NCBI GenBank assembly: GCA_029721435.1
Contig: CM056573.1
Location: 126,708,447 to 126,772,446, forward strand
From: Gymnothorax reevesii
Taxonomy: Eukaryota; Chordata; Actinopteri; Anguilliformes; Muraenidae
Length of the DNA stretch: 64,000 nucleotides
Reading direction: 5' to 3'
Part shown: positions 19,217 through 30,985 of the stretch, in pieces
How positions within the stretch are numbered: position 1 is the first letter of the stretch
Layout of the letters: every line of letters begins with the position of its first letter
Notes under the pieces: generated by a model
The model's input: the letters and a program-made list of their open reading frames with translations, nothing else
Database searches by the model: none
What the model was told of the DNA's origin: nothing
Position numbers and translations under genes: made by a program

Positions 19217-20669
19217 TTCATGCTATGTAACACCACAGGGACCGAAGAAAGGCTGCAGATCCCTGATCAGCCAAAAGAGGGTGGTCTTGTGCAGTCTGGG
19301 GCATTCTGTTCATGAAATCAATTTATGGAGGCTTTCTTCAGTCTCTGAAGGGCTGCCAGCCAGAACTGGAACAGATTTGATCTGAATTTGATTGAACATT
19401 TCAGGACACAGCTCTACACTATAATGGGCCCTTAGCTATTAAAGCTTTGGCAGTGGACAGAGATGACAGCTAAAAGTCAGTATGCTCAATTTGCTTGCAA
19501 CTGTGCCTTCGATTTGGACCCCGTTTTGTTGACACAGGTCATGTGTCCTGTGGGGTTATTTTTCAATGATAACTTGGTACCCTCTGGCGACTTCAGAATT
19601 CTAGCAGTTGAATAAGGTGTGCTTTGTTAGTCTGAGTAAAAACCTATCGATCTCCAGGACAGCAGAAATTAGAGAAAGCTGATCAGCAAAGCAGGATGGC
19701 AGATCCACGCTAATAGCAATTAAGAATAGATTAGTTCACGCTACTAAGTAAGAATGGATTAGCTAATTTTAGCAAATGAGAATGCATTAGCTAATACTGG
19801 CAAACAAGAATTGATTACAATGATGTTCACAAATAAATAAACACTAGCAAATGTTTTCTACTTCATCATATACCTAGAATCACCTATTCTTTGGTAACCA
19901 CTGTAATGGGACTAACAATTCATGCTCATCGGTTTTGCTTGGTTCAAGTATGTGGGTTTTTATCACTGGGAGAAACTCTTTACTGGTGCAATTTGTAAAT
20001 GTGATTCACTCAGTCAAAAGTAGCCTAAATATCCTGCAGTACAGAGTGTTTGGATTGTGTGAGTGGAATGTAAGATCTGTTCGTCACTCTGAATAAGGAC
20101 GTCTGCTAAATGGGAGAAATGGAAAATGACACCCCGCAATTTGCTGAAAGCGAAGCACTCATTACTTAAATGGCCACGTAGTCATATTTCCTGAGGTTCA
20201 AGTGAATTAGCCAGCTTCTAAATCGTCATTACAAATTCCACAGCAGCAACACAGGATAAACTTTAAAGCTAGTTGACCAAAATTTAATTAGGATGCTGTG
20301 CTTGCCAAGACATTAAGAAAAATATGTAGTCTTTTGAAACCTTAATTTTAAAGTTTTCATTCTGAATTATTTAGGGGAAAACATTATTTTGAAGGTTTCT
20401 TCCAGAGAAAAGTAGGCAATGAGAAGTTAAAATTACAATATATGCTCCTCTCTAAGTAAGGGAAGACGTAGCAGCAGTTGAAATTAATTAATGCATTTAT
20501 CCTGTTATTTGGCCAATGGTGGAACCTCATGGGAATAAACTATCGTGCCATTGGAACGGACCCACACAGAGGGCTGTTAATATTTGTAACCTTCATTTAA
20601 CCAATGAAGTTCTACTGATTACAGTTTTGTTTTTCTTAAACTATATGTGACACAAATGTTTTTCCGGTA
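19217..20669. other. Spacer without gene
   Basis: AT-rich DNA with no credible coding region. The only recognisable piece is a short stretch at 20,075-20,125 (listed separately). From 19,720 to 19,860 there are imperfect repeats of TTAGCTAA / AGCAAA type without clear periodicity. Confidence 0.5.
20075..20125 (+). repeat. Widespread fish repeat tail (GTCTGCTAAATG motif)
   Basis: CACTCTGAATAAGGACGTCTGCTAAATG matches from memory the 3' tail of a very common fish dispersed repeat (CTCTGGATAAGRGCGTCTGC...). Only the tail is evident. This is a family-pattern match without alignment. Confidence 0.45.
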
Positions 20670-21599
20670 GGGGAACCCGCGGCAAAGCAGGCCAAAAAAT
20701 TTTTGGCCGGCCAAAACAGGAATTTAAAGCAAAGTAAAGCAAAATCTTGGGCTTATAATCTTGCCTAAGGCTTACTACTAACAAATAACATGAACAATGT
20801 TTCTCGACGACTCAGTTTTATTTAATGGTATGAACTTGAAAAAAATATACAAATTCCGCTTTGCCCCAGATCTTCGGGGCAAAGTGAAACACGGGTCGGG
20901 ACAAAATAGAATGCTTCCCCTAGAGATCTTCAATGTCAAAATCATTTCCTTCCTGGTGCAGTACTGTCCTGGTATATCATTTTACTACAACTATTATGGC
21001 CTGATAATACTTGCATAGTTCTGAATGGCCTGCTCCCTGTAAGGCGGGCTGGAGTAGCCATAGTCTTTCACTCCAAAACACCTGATTTTCATGATCTAGA
21101 TTATGGGATTGAGGACAAATTACACTTGAATCATTAGAATATTTGAAAGTTTCAAATTCTGGATTTTCCAGCAGTACTTGACATACTTCTGTGGAACACT
21201 CTGGGGCAAAGTGGAATATTGTTCCAATCTGCCCCACCCACTTTGCCCCGACCATGTAAGATTTCTCTTGACATGCAACACTGTCATGTCGGCCATTGTT
21301 TGCTAGCCATGTTAGCATGTATAAAGTAAGCTAACCCCCATCCATCATTAATATGGCTTTCGAGATAAATTATATTATGCTTATGCTGAGTTATCAGATA
21401 GTATACTTTTTTGGATTATGGGTTTAAACATATGGAAAAACGATATTTTCCGTAAAAAGCACACATACCTGACTCATTTCCACGGTTCCGGTCTCAAACG
21501 ATGCAGCATCCATACAGTGTTCTTTGTGCATGAGCTTAGATAGAGGGCATTAAGAAGATAGATTTTATTGGGGCTGTTTCACTTTGCCCTGTGTTCCCC
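20670..21599. mobile_element. Non-autonomous DNA element with repeated GGGGCAAAGTG-type motifs
   Basis: The left end GGGGAACCCGCGGCAAAG and right end CTTTGCCCTGTGTTCCCC are imperfect inverted repeats. Inside, the same core recurs on both strands: CTTTGCCCC (20,861), CGGGGCAAAGTG (20,876), GGGGCAAAGTGG (21,203) and CACTTTGCCCCG (21,240). Repeated subterminal and internal copies of one motif suggest transposase binding sites. No transposase is encoded, and I could not define a TSD. Family unknown. Confidence 0.55.
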
Positions 21600-22259
21600 T
21601 GTTTGGTTCTTTAATGAGTGTTAAAAAAAATTCAGACTTTAAAATACTTCGAAAACTTAACTGAGCATGTTATTTTTTTGCATTCAAAAATACTGCTATT
21701 TTCGCTTGAAATTTGTCACATGGACACGCGGCCAAAAAAATGACATATTTACTTTTGAGGTCAGCTGATTGGACTCACAACACAACATGGTGGATCATGG
21801 TGGAAAGCAAGAGGAAGGCAGTGAAGAAAGGAGGCTGATATTGTGTGGCTGGAGCACCGAACAACCAGAGTTGTACGAGTAATTTTTACAAACCGGGCAT
21901 ATCGATGCATGCGTGTCCCTCACATCACGCTTGAGGACAAAATGGGTCAAATTCATGCAGTGGCACAGCTCTGGTTTTGGAGAGCTATATAAGTGAAATG
22001 GCTCAAAGCTGACCCATGCTGATAATGCAACCAATTACACTGACACCACTAGTTTGAGCCACTAGCGCAGGCTCAAACCCAGTCTCTGGGACAATTTTAG
22101 AGGGAACAGTAAGTGTATTTTTGGCAGCAGAAAGTAACAAAAAAAATTCTTCATTTCTAAAAGCATTTTTGTTTATTGCATATTTCAAACAACTAAAAAC
22201 AGGATAATAACAATGTGTTAAATACACTTTAAGGATGCCCAGAGAGAAATTCCAGATCA
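21600..22259. other. Spacer without gene
   Basis: No coding region or structured repeat that I can support. A poly-A stretch (22,138-22,146) and scattered AT-rich sequence only. Confidence 0.45.
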
Positions 22260-22440
22260 AAGAGTAGTAAGGTGGTAGAGTGAGGAAAGGAAGGAACACT
22301 GCAGCCTCTGGAGCAGTTCTGGGGTTAAGGGCCTTGCTTATAGCCAAGTTTGTTCCAACTTGATCCGTCCAAATGAAAGTCAGAATCCCAAGCGCCATCA
22401 GGGCGATCAAACCAGCAACTCCATATCTACCTGTCAAGCA
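22260..22440 (-). repeat. Candidate tRNA-derived SINE fragment
   Basis: On the minus strand GGTTTGATCGCC (about 22,410-22,399) resembles an RNA polymerase III B box. It is followed by ATTCTGACTTTCATTTGGAC and GCAAGGCCCTTAACCCC, strings that recur in fish dispersed repeats. An open frame crosses this block (MTGRYGVAGLIALMALGIL...), but its sequence changes character at the repeat and has no family. I read it as a repeat. Confidence 0.35.
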
Positions 22441-23975
22441 ATGAAACCCATGAGATAAGAGGTATCAAAACGACGTGTATAACTGAAATTAATACAAAAG
22501 CTTGTAGTGCTAGGGGAGGGCTAGCCTTGGCAGCAGCATGGGGAGTGCACTCCACCACTGGGGGGTGCCAGTATAGCCTGGCGTTTTACCGCAGAGAAGG
22601 GACTGCGCAGGCTGGGTTTGCGATTGAGCCAGTCACATCAGAATTTCATTACAATTTTTGAAATTGACTTAGACTGGGTCTAGTCTTAATGGCCTGTAAG
22701 ATAATGATATTCAATATTCAGGTCTGGTTTTCTAGATAATTATTTGCATTGTTTTTATTTTCATTTTTTCATTGTTTATTTGCCAATAAGTAAATGAATG
22801 AATGAATGAATAAATAAATAAAATACACTTTTTTAATAGAATGACTGACCTCCTTATACAGTCTATGCATGATCCATACTGCAGTTTTTCCACATGTTTG
22901 TCACAAAAATAAGTATTAATATATATATTTTCAATCAGAAACATCTAGTCTTGTGCTGAGGATGCTTGTCCCTTAATTTAAGCTTATGTTCCGCTGAAAC
23001 ACAAGCAGCAGGCCAGTAAGATTTTAGGATTGACAATTTGCCGAGACTGGCCGCCCGTGACTGCGTGGGCAGCAATTGCGGCTTTTCCAGAGTGAAAACA
23101 CAATGTGAAACTGCTAAATATGCCCTAGTAATTCGACATTCCACCTCACGGGCTGAGGAATGGACTGCCTTGGTCTCTCGGCTGTCATTCACCCTGATCT
23201 AAGTGGGCAAAGCAGCCTACGCCTTATCACTTTTTCTAAACTCGCCTCCTGGACTCCAGGCAATTATGTTTCAATTCACACTGTGAAAGGGGTTAATTGC
23301 TGCAGCCCACTCGGTTGATTTGAGCTGCTTCACGGCTGTCGTGCCCCATCGCATCAAAAGACTCGGTCACACGGGAGTCGCTCCCGAGTCATTAACGTGC
23401 AGCGTGTCCTCGCGAAGCTGTGCCGCGGTTTGAGGGCTAGGAGAAATTGCTGCCTTGTGCCGGGCTCGCGCGTGGAAGATTTTTTAAATTATTTTTTTGA
23501 GGGAAAAGGGTATGGTCCATGGCTTATTTTTTCTGTGTGAATGTACTATTGGAATGTACTGTTGGCTGCAGATGATTCATTGAAAGGTACACGAAAATGG
23601 TGGGAAAATATTGCTTTCTGACATTAGGTTAAGACTTGCTGTTGGTATCATCAATGTGGACAAAAAACGCGGCCAGAAGTCGCGTGGTACTTTGAAAAAA
23701 TTGGAACACAATGAACTGGTAATGAATCGTGTCCTGACCAATGCTTTACGCTAGGGGGCAGTGTTGCGCTGTCGCGCGTCTCTTTGCAGTGCAGGAACCG
23801 CGTCGTTCTGTGTCAGTTGGATTTCTGAGGTCAGCGCGCTTCAGTCGAGCGTATGACACGAAGGCCATGGAGAGACGTTACATCTCCTCAGACATCGCAG
23901 CATCTACAGAGCACTCGTTAAGCAGAAAGAGCAACCCAGGCCTGCATTCAAGTGGCCTCCAGCGCCAGAAGAAAA
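22441..23975. other. Spacer, partly GC-rich, without gene
   Basis: Contains (AATG/AATA)n-like simple sequence at 22,790-22,822 and a relatively GC-rich stretch at 23,290-23,470 with several CpG dinucleotides, unusual for this AT-rich window. No open frame with recognisable sequence. The GC-rich stretch could be regulatory, but nothing else supports that. Confidence 0.4.
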
Positions 23976-24017
<42 letters not shown>

Positions 24018-24104
24018 GTGTGTGCATGCGTGCGTGTGTGTGCGTGTGTGTGTATGCGTGTGTGTGTATGAGCACGCGCGTGTGTGTGTGTTTGTGTGTG
24101 TCGT
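23976..24104. repeat. (TG)n microsatellite with C interruptions
   Basis: An uninterrupted TG tract (23,976-24,011) is followed by TG with scattered CG, CA and TATG interruptions to 24,104. Open frames on both strands here are artefacts of the repeat. Confidence 0.95.
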
Positions 24105-24703
24105 GAGCGAGTGTGGGCCCGTGTTATGTACATATCCAATTCTTCCCTATGTTATGTACAGAAGAAGGACCTTTATCCTTCACTTCCTAAGAAGAAAACA
24201 CTATGTTCTGACAATGTTGCTCCAACGTTATAGAAAAGCTATAATACTGACAGCACATTTCTTTGGCGTATTTAGGACATTTTATGCTAGTTGGGCTAAC
24301 AGTAGATGAAGAATTCTTATTTTAACCAAATGTTCAGGTGTGTACAGACAGGACAGCAAATACCATGTATCTTTAATATAGACATGTATTGAGAAATCAA
24401 AAAATGGGCAAACTATACCTCTATGGAAAGCTAATGTCATGGAGGTGTTGAGTCAGACACTTTCTGGACACTCACTCAAAGATCGTGAGAATAAAAGAGG
24501 CATTTTGAACACATACTTAAGTAAAACTAGATCAAATAGCCCCTTTCTGATGGGGTAATTTGTAGGAAACAGGGACACACGGTAAGGAAGTCGAGTGCAT
24601 CAACCATCGTCTGCCTGTCCTAATGTGCTAATTTCTTGGTCTTGTTTCGTTTTAGATTTCTAGTGGATTGGATTTATTATTGTCAAAAAGTATGTGATTG
24701 TTT
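24105..24703. other. Spacer without gene
   Basis: AT-rich, no coding signal and no structured repeat seen. Confidence 0.45.
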
Positions 24704-24940
24704 GGTTACCAGGTTAGCTCACCGGTTAAGGCACCACTTTGCTGAGTAGTACTGAGCACCACCGCCCAGGTTGCACCAGTTCCTGGTAGCCTTTTCAGAA
24801 CTGCATACAATTGGCTTTGCGTTGCAGCGATATAAATTGGGAGGGACTGCCGGCTTCATGTTATAGGATTATAGCATTGTTCCTTGTAAGGGCCTCCCAT
24901 TAGCCAACCAGGCGCTTGTCAATAAAATTCTAAGCTTGTA
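24704..24940 (+). repeat. tRNA-derived SINE-like repeat
   Basis: The first 88 nt resemble a class II (Leu/Ser-length) tRNA. The 5' GGTTACCAGG (24,704-24,713) pairs with the 3' CCTGGTAGCC (24,782-24,791) with one mismatch, and TTAGCTCACCGGTTAAGGC is a good A box. AGGTTGCACCAGTTCC stands where the B box should be. A 150-bp unrelated body follows, ending AATAAAATTCTAAG near 24,930. The T arm pairs poorly, so it is not a functional tRNA gene. No flanking duplication was found. Confidence 0.5.
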
Positions 24941-24969
24941 CATGTTTGGGTTCCGTCCGCCTTCGCTCA

Positions 24970-25093
24970 GGGTTTGGTTTCCCAAAAGCCTAGGTGCTAA
25001 TTACATTAGCATTTAACGTAGCCAGTTCGACCATATACAAGCAATGACTCCAACTTAGTAAGTTAGCAAGTATGCTTTTGGGAAATGAACCCC
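24970..25093. mobile_element. 124-bp MITE with TTTCCCAAAAGC inverted repeats
   Basis: GGGTTTGGTTTCCCAAAAGC at the left is mirrored by GCTTTTGGGAAATGAACCCC at the right (17 of 20 matching), with further pairing of TGCTAA / TTAGCA inside. Short fish MITEs with this TTTCCCAAAAGC end are common. No coding capacity; the target duplication is not evident. Confidence 0.7.
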
Positions 25094-26580
25094 AGAGCTT
25101 GCTTCCAGCTCATTCACCTGTGCCCGCGATTCTGGTTCATGCTGGTGGCAATTAGCATTCAGCTGCATCTGCATCGTCACCGATTTATTCCTCATTTTTT
25201 ATTTATGCTACCTCATCATCATCGTCACTTTCGCTGGTTGTTGAACTTTCACTTGAATCGCCCTTTTCAACTTTGATGTCCAAGTGAAGTGAAAATTCAA
25301 AGATTTTTAGTGCATTTCGACGCCTTGCTTGCAATGAAGTTACACATATGATAGCCTATGTGTCACAATTGATCCCGCAAGTGACGTCGCAACTCTTGGC
25401 CCGATTCTTAGTGCTGTTCAAGGGCAATATTGGGAGTTTCTAAAAGCTTGTTTTACATCCATCATTACTCTATTACACTTTCATTTCTGGGTGGAAACTA
25501 TTGATATTTTGAGAGAGTATTGCATACCCTTTCTGATGACACCAAACACAACAATTCCTTGATAAAGTTTCAAATCAATATATGTATACTTTAAGTTTTT
25601 GTCTCATTCTTCTTCTGCCTCTGTTCACCAACATCTAATGTTTATCCAGAATATCAGTTGAGGAAAATTGCTGCTTGTTCGCTCGGTCACAAAAACAGTT
25701 ACGTTTTGTTAACTCTTTTTTATGAGTATGCCCTGTCTGTTGCACAAATTTGGATAAAAAATTTTCCTCCATTGACTGCTCAGTATCTCTATTTTGGGGT
25801 AGAATATTAAGAGTTTGTCTCTGAAACGCAAGAAGTTCCAAAATGACAAATATTTAGATAATACAATAAATTGATAGCTTTGTGCTTCTGACACATGGTG
25901 CAAAAATCCATATTTAGAAACTAATAATATAAGGTGTATTTTATTATGGTCAAAGTTTGTGGGTTTTTTTTTTTTTTAATAAAATGCAATAGGCGCCAAC
26001 ATAGAAAAAACTGATTTACTCAAAATGAGTCAAATGGATATATTGCGTTTTGGAAACAAACACTTCATGTATTTTTCCCTTATCAGTGACTAGCTATCAC
26101 TTATAGTATGATCATGAGCAGAGAGAGATTGCTGGCAAGTACACCACAAGTTAAAACAGTGTAGAGACTTTACTCATGATTTTTTGTCACGTTTTTTCAT
26201 GACCTCAAATGACCTCAAAAAGATATGACTAGTGAGAAGTCTCCACATTTTTTTCTTTTACCACATTCAAACCTGATCTGAGATCAGCTATGAGCAGAGG
26301 AATCCAGGTAAGACTCTGCTAAGGTGCTTTTTAGTCCGACTTTAAAAACGGAATCACGGAAATCCTCAAAGAGAAATTTGTTTTTCATCATTTCCCCCCA
26401 GGAAGTGTTCAGAGAGAAGGAGGCACTGATAGGTGGCCTCTCACTCAAAGCTGTCAAGCATACAGGCATCTGTGACTAAGCTGAGCCTAGCTTTGCTCAA
26501 ACGCTAGCAGAACTTCGGGGGCTGCAGTTATAAACGGATCACAGGAGGAATGAATGGGATATGGTGAAGACAGGGACAGT
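25094..26580. other. Spacer without gene
   Basis: AT-rich sequence with T-runs (25,965-25,978) and no recognisable coding, RNA or repeat family. A small local inverted motif (AGATCAGCT region, 26,275-26,290) is not distinctive. Confidence 0.45.
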
Positions 26581-26584
26581 GTGT

Positions 26585-27065
26585 GACCTCTCTTCACAGG
26601 TCTGTATTTGTGTGTATGTGGGTGTGAACAAGTGTGACCTTGTCAATATGTGTATGATCCTCCACATGCATGAGTGTGAGAGAGTGGGTATATATGAGTG
26701 GACACACATTTGTGGAATAAGTACATGTGCATAGTCATTTGTACTTGTGTGTGTGTGTGCGCGTGATTATATGAGTATTCCAGACGGCAATCAAGAGACC
26801 TAAAGCTGTCTGAGTAGCCAGTATGGATGTGAGCGAATGGCTGCTTTTGTGTGTTTTTGTGCATTAAAGAATGTCTGTGTATGTGTGTGTGTGTGTGTGT
26901 GTGTGTCTGTGTGCGCTCATGCATGTGTGTGTGAGGTTGTGTATGTGTTTTAGTGAGTTTTTTGTGATTGTTGTGTATGTGTTTGGGTGTGAGTCTGTGC
27001 GTTTATGGGTGAGTATATGCGTGTGTGTGCGTACTTGTGTGTTTTTTTCTCTGTGCGTGTGTCTG
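26585..27065. repeat. GT-rich microsatellite region
   Basis: A region of TGTG-rich sequence with a pure core at 26,881-26,907 (GT repeats) and decayed flanks. Open frames that run through it are repeat artefacts. Confidence 0.85.
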
Positions 27066-27194
27066 CTTGGTTTGAGGGGAGTTTTAGTTTTGGAAGTTTT
27101 AGTAGGGGGGCTGGTGTTGTCTCACAAAAACCTCCAATGGCACACAGCGGCCTGAAAAAAAGTATTTTCGGGCTTTTCAGACCAATTTATTAAT

Positions 27195-27304
27195 CCTTTT
27201 AGGCAATGTTCCTCACTCACAAATGCAAATTGAATCAATCTGAGGCTGACTTTTAAGACTTTTCAAGTGGGACTTAATTAGGAACCGAGGCTCGCAGTTT
27301 TTAA
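27195..27304. other. Candidate conserved non-coding element
   Basis: A complex, homeodomain-site-rich stretch (TTATTAATCC, GGGACTTAATTAGG, TTTTTAATGAGC) sits directly before GA repeats and differs in texture from nearby transposon DNA. Conservation cannot be seen from one sequence; this is a guess from composition. Confidence 0.25.
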
Positions 27305-27435
27305 TGAGCGAGAGAGAGTGAGTGAGGAGGCGGGGAGAGAGAAGGGCAAGGAAGCAGCAGGATGGGGAGAGAAAGAGGGGGAGAGAGGGGGGAGGGGGGA
27401 GAGATGGGCTCAGAGACGGAGAGGGAGAGACACAG
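27305..27435. repeat. GA-rich simple repeat
   Basis: Purine-rich (GAGAGAGGGGGAG type) sequence over about 130 bp. Any open frame here is a repeat artefact. Confidence 0.9.
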
Positions 27436-27589
27436 TTAGGATGGAGCCGGGGAGAAACAGGAGAAACTGAATGGCGGGATGGCATCACACTCCCCGTGCC
27501 TCACTCCTGCTCCGAATCACCTCTGCTTCATCCGACTCTCCATGTTGACATCCTCACACAGCCTGGCTACCCCTAACCCCTCTCTGCCC

Positions 27590-28020
27590 TGCCCTTTTCC
27601 TCTCTCTCCCTCTCTCCATCAGTCCATCTTTCTCCCGCCCTCTCTCCCTTCCTCCGTCATTCCCTCTCTTCCCATCATTAGCAGAGTTCAAAGCAAGCCA
27701 AGCTTATCAAGGCTATCCAAGGTAAATATCTGTGCCACTAAAATCTACCCTCTGTCCTTCTCTCTCTCTCTCTCTCCCTCACTCAAGTCTCTCCATGTAT
27801 TTCTGCGTAGTGCTGAATTGTCGCCGGGGCAACGGTTTAAAGAGCGATGGCAGCCGTGAGCAGTTTTTGGGAAGTGCAGGTGACTGTTTTGACAGCACTA
27901 GCATATAAAAAAAAGACTCTCTCCCTCTATCCATCTTCTCTCCCTCTATCTCTCCATCTCTCCCTCCCTCTCTCCCATGTTCTCCTCTTCCCCTTCTCCT
28001 CTCGCTTCTTCACTCACTAC
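27590..28020. repeat. CT-rich simple-repeat blocks
   Basis: Blocks of CTCTCCCTCTCT-type pyrimidine tracts at 27,590-27,665, 27,752-27,785 and 27,915-28,015, with 80-120 bp of complex sequence between. The 126- and 84-codon frames across them are biased-composition artefacts. Confidence 0.85.
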
Positions 28021-28219
28021 TTCCTCAGAAAATAAAACAAAAATACATGAAAGGGTGCAACTGTCTGTCATAAAAAAAGTGCATAAATTTTTACCCCTAA
28101 CCAGTAATGTCTAATCGACTGTAAATATCAAACATTATTTTACGGTTAGGAAAGTTCTTGCAAAATGCATCTTCACTAAACCTTTACTTTTCAGAGTGTA
28201 CCTTCAATCTACAAGATCC

Positions 28220-28375
28220 CTATTTTCCCATTCCTCTTTCCCTCTATCTCTACCCTTCCCTTCTCCTTCTCTATTCCTCCTCTCTCTCCCTCAGTTCATC
28301 TCTCCCTCTCATCCTCTCCTCCTCTCCATAGTCTTCCATCTCAACCTCCCTCTCCCCTTCTCTCGCCCCATGGTG
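28220..28375. repeat. CT-rich simple repeat
   Basis: Pyrimidine-rich tract; followed at 28,436-28,462 by a short GT repeat. Confidence 0.85.
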
Positions 28376-28559
28376 AAATTTAGCCCAGTCTGGGTGGGGT
28401 CTGGCGGATATGGTAGCCAGTCCAAGCACGAAGAGTGTGTGCGTGTGTGTGTGTGTGTGTCTGTGTGTGGTCCAGTGCATCGGCATTATTAATAATCCAG
28501 GCAGCCTTTCAGCCACCGAGCACCACGAGCCGATAAATTACCCTGACGCTCTCCGGAAC

Positions 28560-29804
28560 ATTCCCCAGGAACAGTCTGAGTCTTCATCCCTCTCTCTGTC
28601 TCAGCTCTACTTCAGTGAGTAAATAAGTCAGTTTAAATCCATTAAACCATATCATTTTTATTGCGAAGAATGACATATCCGATACCTACATTTTTGCAGT
28701 AATATCAATTCAATGCCCTATTGGACGTTTGCTCCTTTATAACGCTGCTATAGACGGGTCATGTCAGGCACAACATCTCAACATATAACTATTAAAATTT
28801 GATAACTTGTTGTATGAAGCAGGAGGGCAAATGACTTGAAGTGGACTGATGCACACAGAATCCTTCATGATGATGAGCATGAAAAGACCAAGCATGTAAA
28901 ACTCGGAAAGCCTCTCTCAAAATTTGTTGCCAGATATGATCAAGTCTGGCAAAGTCGTTGTTCCTGCTGGTTAATCTTCTCAGAAAAATGAAGCAATGGA
29001 TGTGTTCCAACTAAATAGCTTAGTTTGGCATGGAATTCTGGGATTTGGAGTGTGAGAACTAGCTTTTGTGACTGCCAGTGAGCACAGGATGTTGCTCAGT
29101 CCACCTGAACTGTAAGATGCTTTAATAATGATGAGGATGGGGGCTTCAGACGGTGGGTGGACAAGAACAAAGCAGAGGGCAGCAGTAAACACGACAGGGA
29201 GTCACGCAGCAGCCGATGGGAGGCTTTTTTATGGGGGCAAGGAGGATATTTTGGATGGGAGGTGGTCTGTCATATATGCATTTAATTTTTTCTCAATTCA
29301 TATGTTATCTATTTTCAATATGTGGCCTGAGCCACAGTCCTCAAAAAGAATACATAGCGTGTACTGCTGAAATGTATCTTTATTTAAACTCCCCATTCAG
29401 AGCTGGGATTTTTTTCAAAGTCTATAATTTATGCCACAGTCTAGCTGAATAAGAGGACAAAGTCCGACCCACACTGATCTCAAAAACACATCGCAAATCT
29501 CACCCGCTATTTCTGAAAATAAAGCAACCAGACTCCCTCATTCATTCCCACTTCTATTTTTTCCCCACCATAAACCTATGTGAGATCTAAATAAACGCTT
29601 TGCGTGTACCTGTTGTTCTTTTCAATGTAAAAATAATAAATGAATCAAACAGTGTGCCGTTTACTGGGCCTAGCAAGCCCTGTCAGCCTGAGCTGTCGGA
29701 AGGCTCCCCCTGATCTGGTTTGCCTTACAGAGATGTTCTGCATAATCAATCTGCTCACACCAGACTGTTGGTGAACCCAGGACAGTTCAGAAATGGCCCA
29801 TGAG
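28560..29804. other. Spacer without gene
   Basis: No coding, RNA or repeat feature that I can support. Open frames of up to 80 codons show no family motif and overlap each other on both strands. Confidence 0.45.
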
Positions 29805-29809
29805 GTCAC

Positions 29810-30190
29810 AGGGTAGACAGACAAACATATAGACAGGAGCAGATAGACTAAGAATGAGATAGATGGACAGGTAAATAGACGGACAGGCAGGCAGGCAGAG
29901 AAACAGGTAAACAGACAGACAAAGATTCATGGACTGAGTGAAGCAGCTAGTGACTGATAAGGGGACATAGACAGACAGACACACGCGACTGGGACGGACA
30001 GCGCATCCAGACAGACGAAAAGAGGTAGTTTTCAGAAATGGGCCAATGGGTCGATAGAAGACAGACAGGGACAGAAATAGATAAACTGGAAGACAGACAA
30101 ACAAACAGGCAAGCAAACAGACAGACTGGGAGACAGAAAAAGAGACAGACAGGCAGACAGACGAGTAGACAGGCAGGCAGACGGCACGGC
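29810..30190. repeat. GACA/CAGA tetranucleotide repeat region
   Basis: About 380 bp dominated by AGACAGACAG, GGCAGGCAGG and ACAGACAAAC units, decayed in places, with a non-repetitive centre around 29,930-30,050. Open frames of 155 and 67 codons here are repeat artefacts. GACA repeats are often discussed in connection with vertebrate sex chromosomes; nothing here tests that. Confidence 0.85.
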
Positions 30191-30234
30191 CAGACAGTAG
30201 GATGTGTCCCCTTCCTGCCTCAGTGTTCTGCCCG

Positions 30235-30720
30235 TCTTTGAACTCGAGCTTCATTAAGAGCCTGCTTATTAAGCACCATGAATCACAGAGAGGGGGGATG
30301 AGGGGATGAGAGCGGGAGATGATGAGGAGAGGGAGAGAGAGGGAATGAGGGTGGCTGGAGAATGCGCCTTTAATGAATTAATGACTGTTCTCACGATACG
30401 ATTGCGCCTCTTACACTCTCTCTCTTTCGCTCTATCTGTCTCCGGCGCTCTCTCGCTCTTTCTCTCTCTCCCTCAGATGCCGGGATAAAAAAGGAAGCTA
30501 TGCAGATGAAATGATAAATAAATGCATAAATAAGTAAATAAATAAATGAATGCATCAGATGCGGCGGCTGAAGCGAGGGTGTGTTTGGGTGTGTTTGAGG
30601 GGGGGGGGGGTCTCTTGTGAGCCTCCTTAACATCAAACAGCTGGAAGTGATAAAATATTTAGCGAGCTTTGGGAGTCTGTGAATATTAATGCAGCGGCTC
30701 CCTTTGCCTTCACTCAAAAA
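30235..30720. other. Spacer with possible conserved non-coding sequence
   Basis: Contains CT repeats (30,405-30,480), an (AAAT)n-like run (30,505-30,550) and a G-run (30,599-30,610). Around them are complex, TAAT-rich stretches (30,240-30,280, 30,365-30,395, 30,620-30,710). The texture suggests regulatory sequence, but this cannot be shown here. Confidence 0.25.
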
Positions 30721-30727
30721 ACTCCAC

Positions 30728-30985
30728 GCCTCTCTCTCTCTCTCTCGCCCTTTCTCTCTATCTCCTTTTTTCCTTTTTCCCCCTTCTGTATCTCACCCCT
30801 CTGTCTCTCCTCCCTATTTCTCTCCCCATCTCCCTCTCTTCTTCCTTCTCCACTGCTCTCTCCTCTCTCTCGCTATCTCTCCCTCTTTTGCTCTCCTACT
30901 GTCCACCTCTCAGTCTCTCTTCCCTCTTTTTCCTTCTCTCTCTCATACCGTCTCCCTCCCTCTCTTTTTCTCTCTCTCTCCAGTG
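30728..30985. repeat. CT-rich simple repeat, ~260 bp
   Basis: A long pyrimidine tract of CTCTCTC, CCTTCT and CTCCCTC units. The 105- and 166-codon frames running through it are serine/leucine/proline-rich artefacts. Confidence 0.9.

Noticed and set aside
22003..22437. 144-codon frame resembling a membrane protein (GLIALMALGILTFI)
   Set aside because: Overlaps SINE-like motifs (GGCCCTTAACCCC), has no family match and no splice or promoter context.
23741..24309. Long open frames on both strands over the TG microsatellite
   Set aside because: Their sequences are VCVCV and HTHTH repeats produced by (TG)n.
24704..24791. A genuine tRNA gene
   Set aside because: T arm pairs poorly, B box is displaced, no plausible anticodon arm; better as the head of a SINE.
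27479..27859. 126-codon frame
   Set aside because: Serine/proline/leucine-rich product of a CT-rich simple repeat.
29787..30254. 155-codon frame rich in LSVCLSV
   Set aside because: Reads the GACA repeat.
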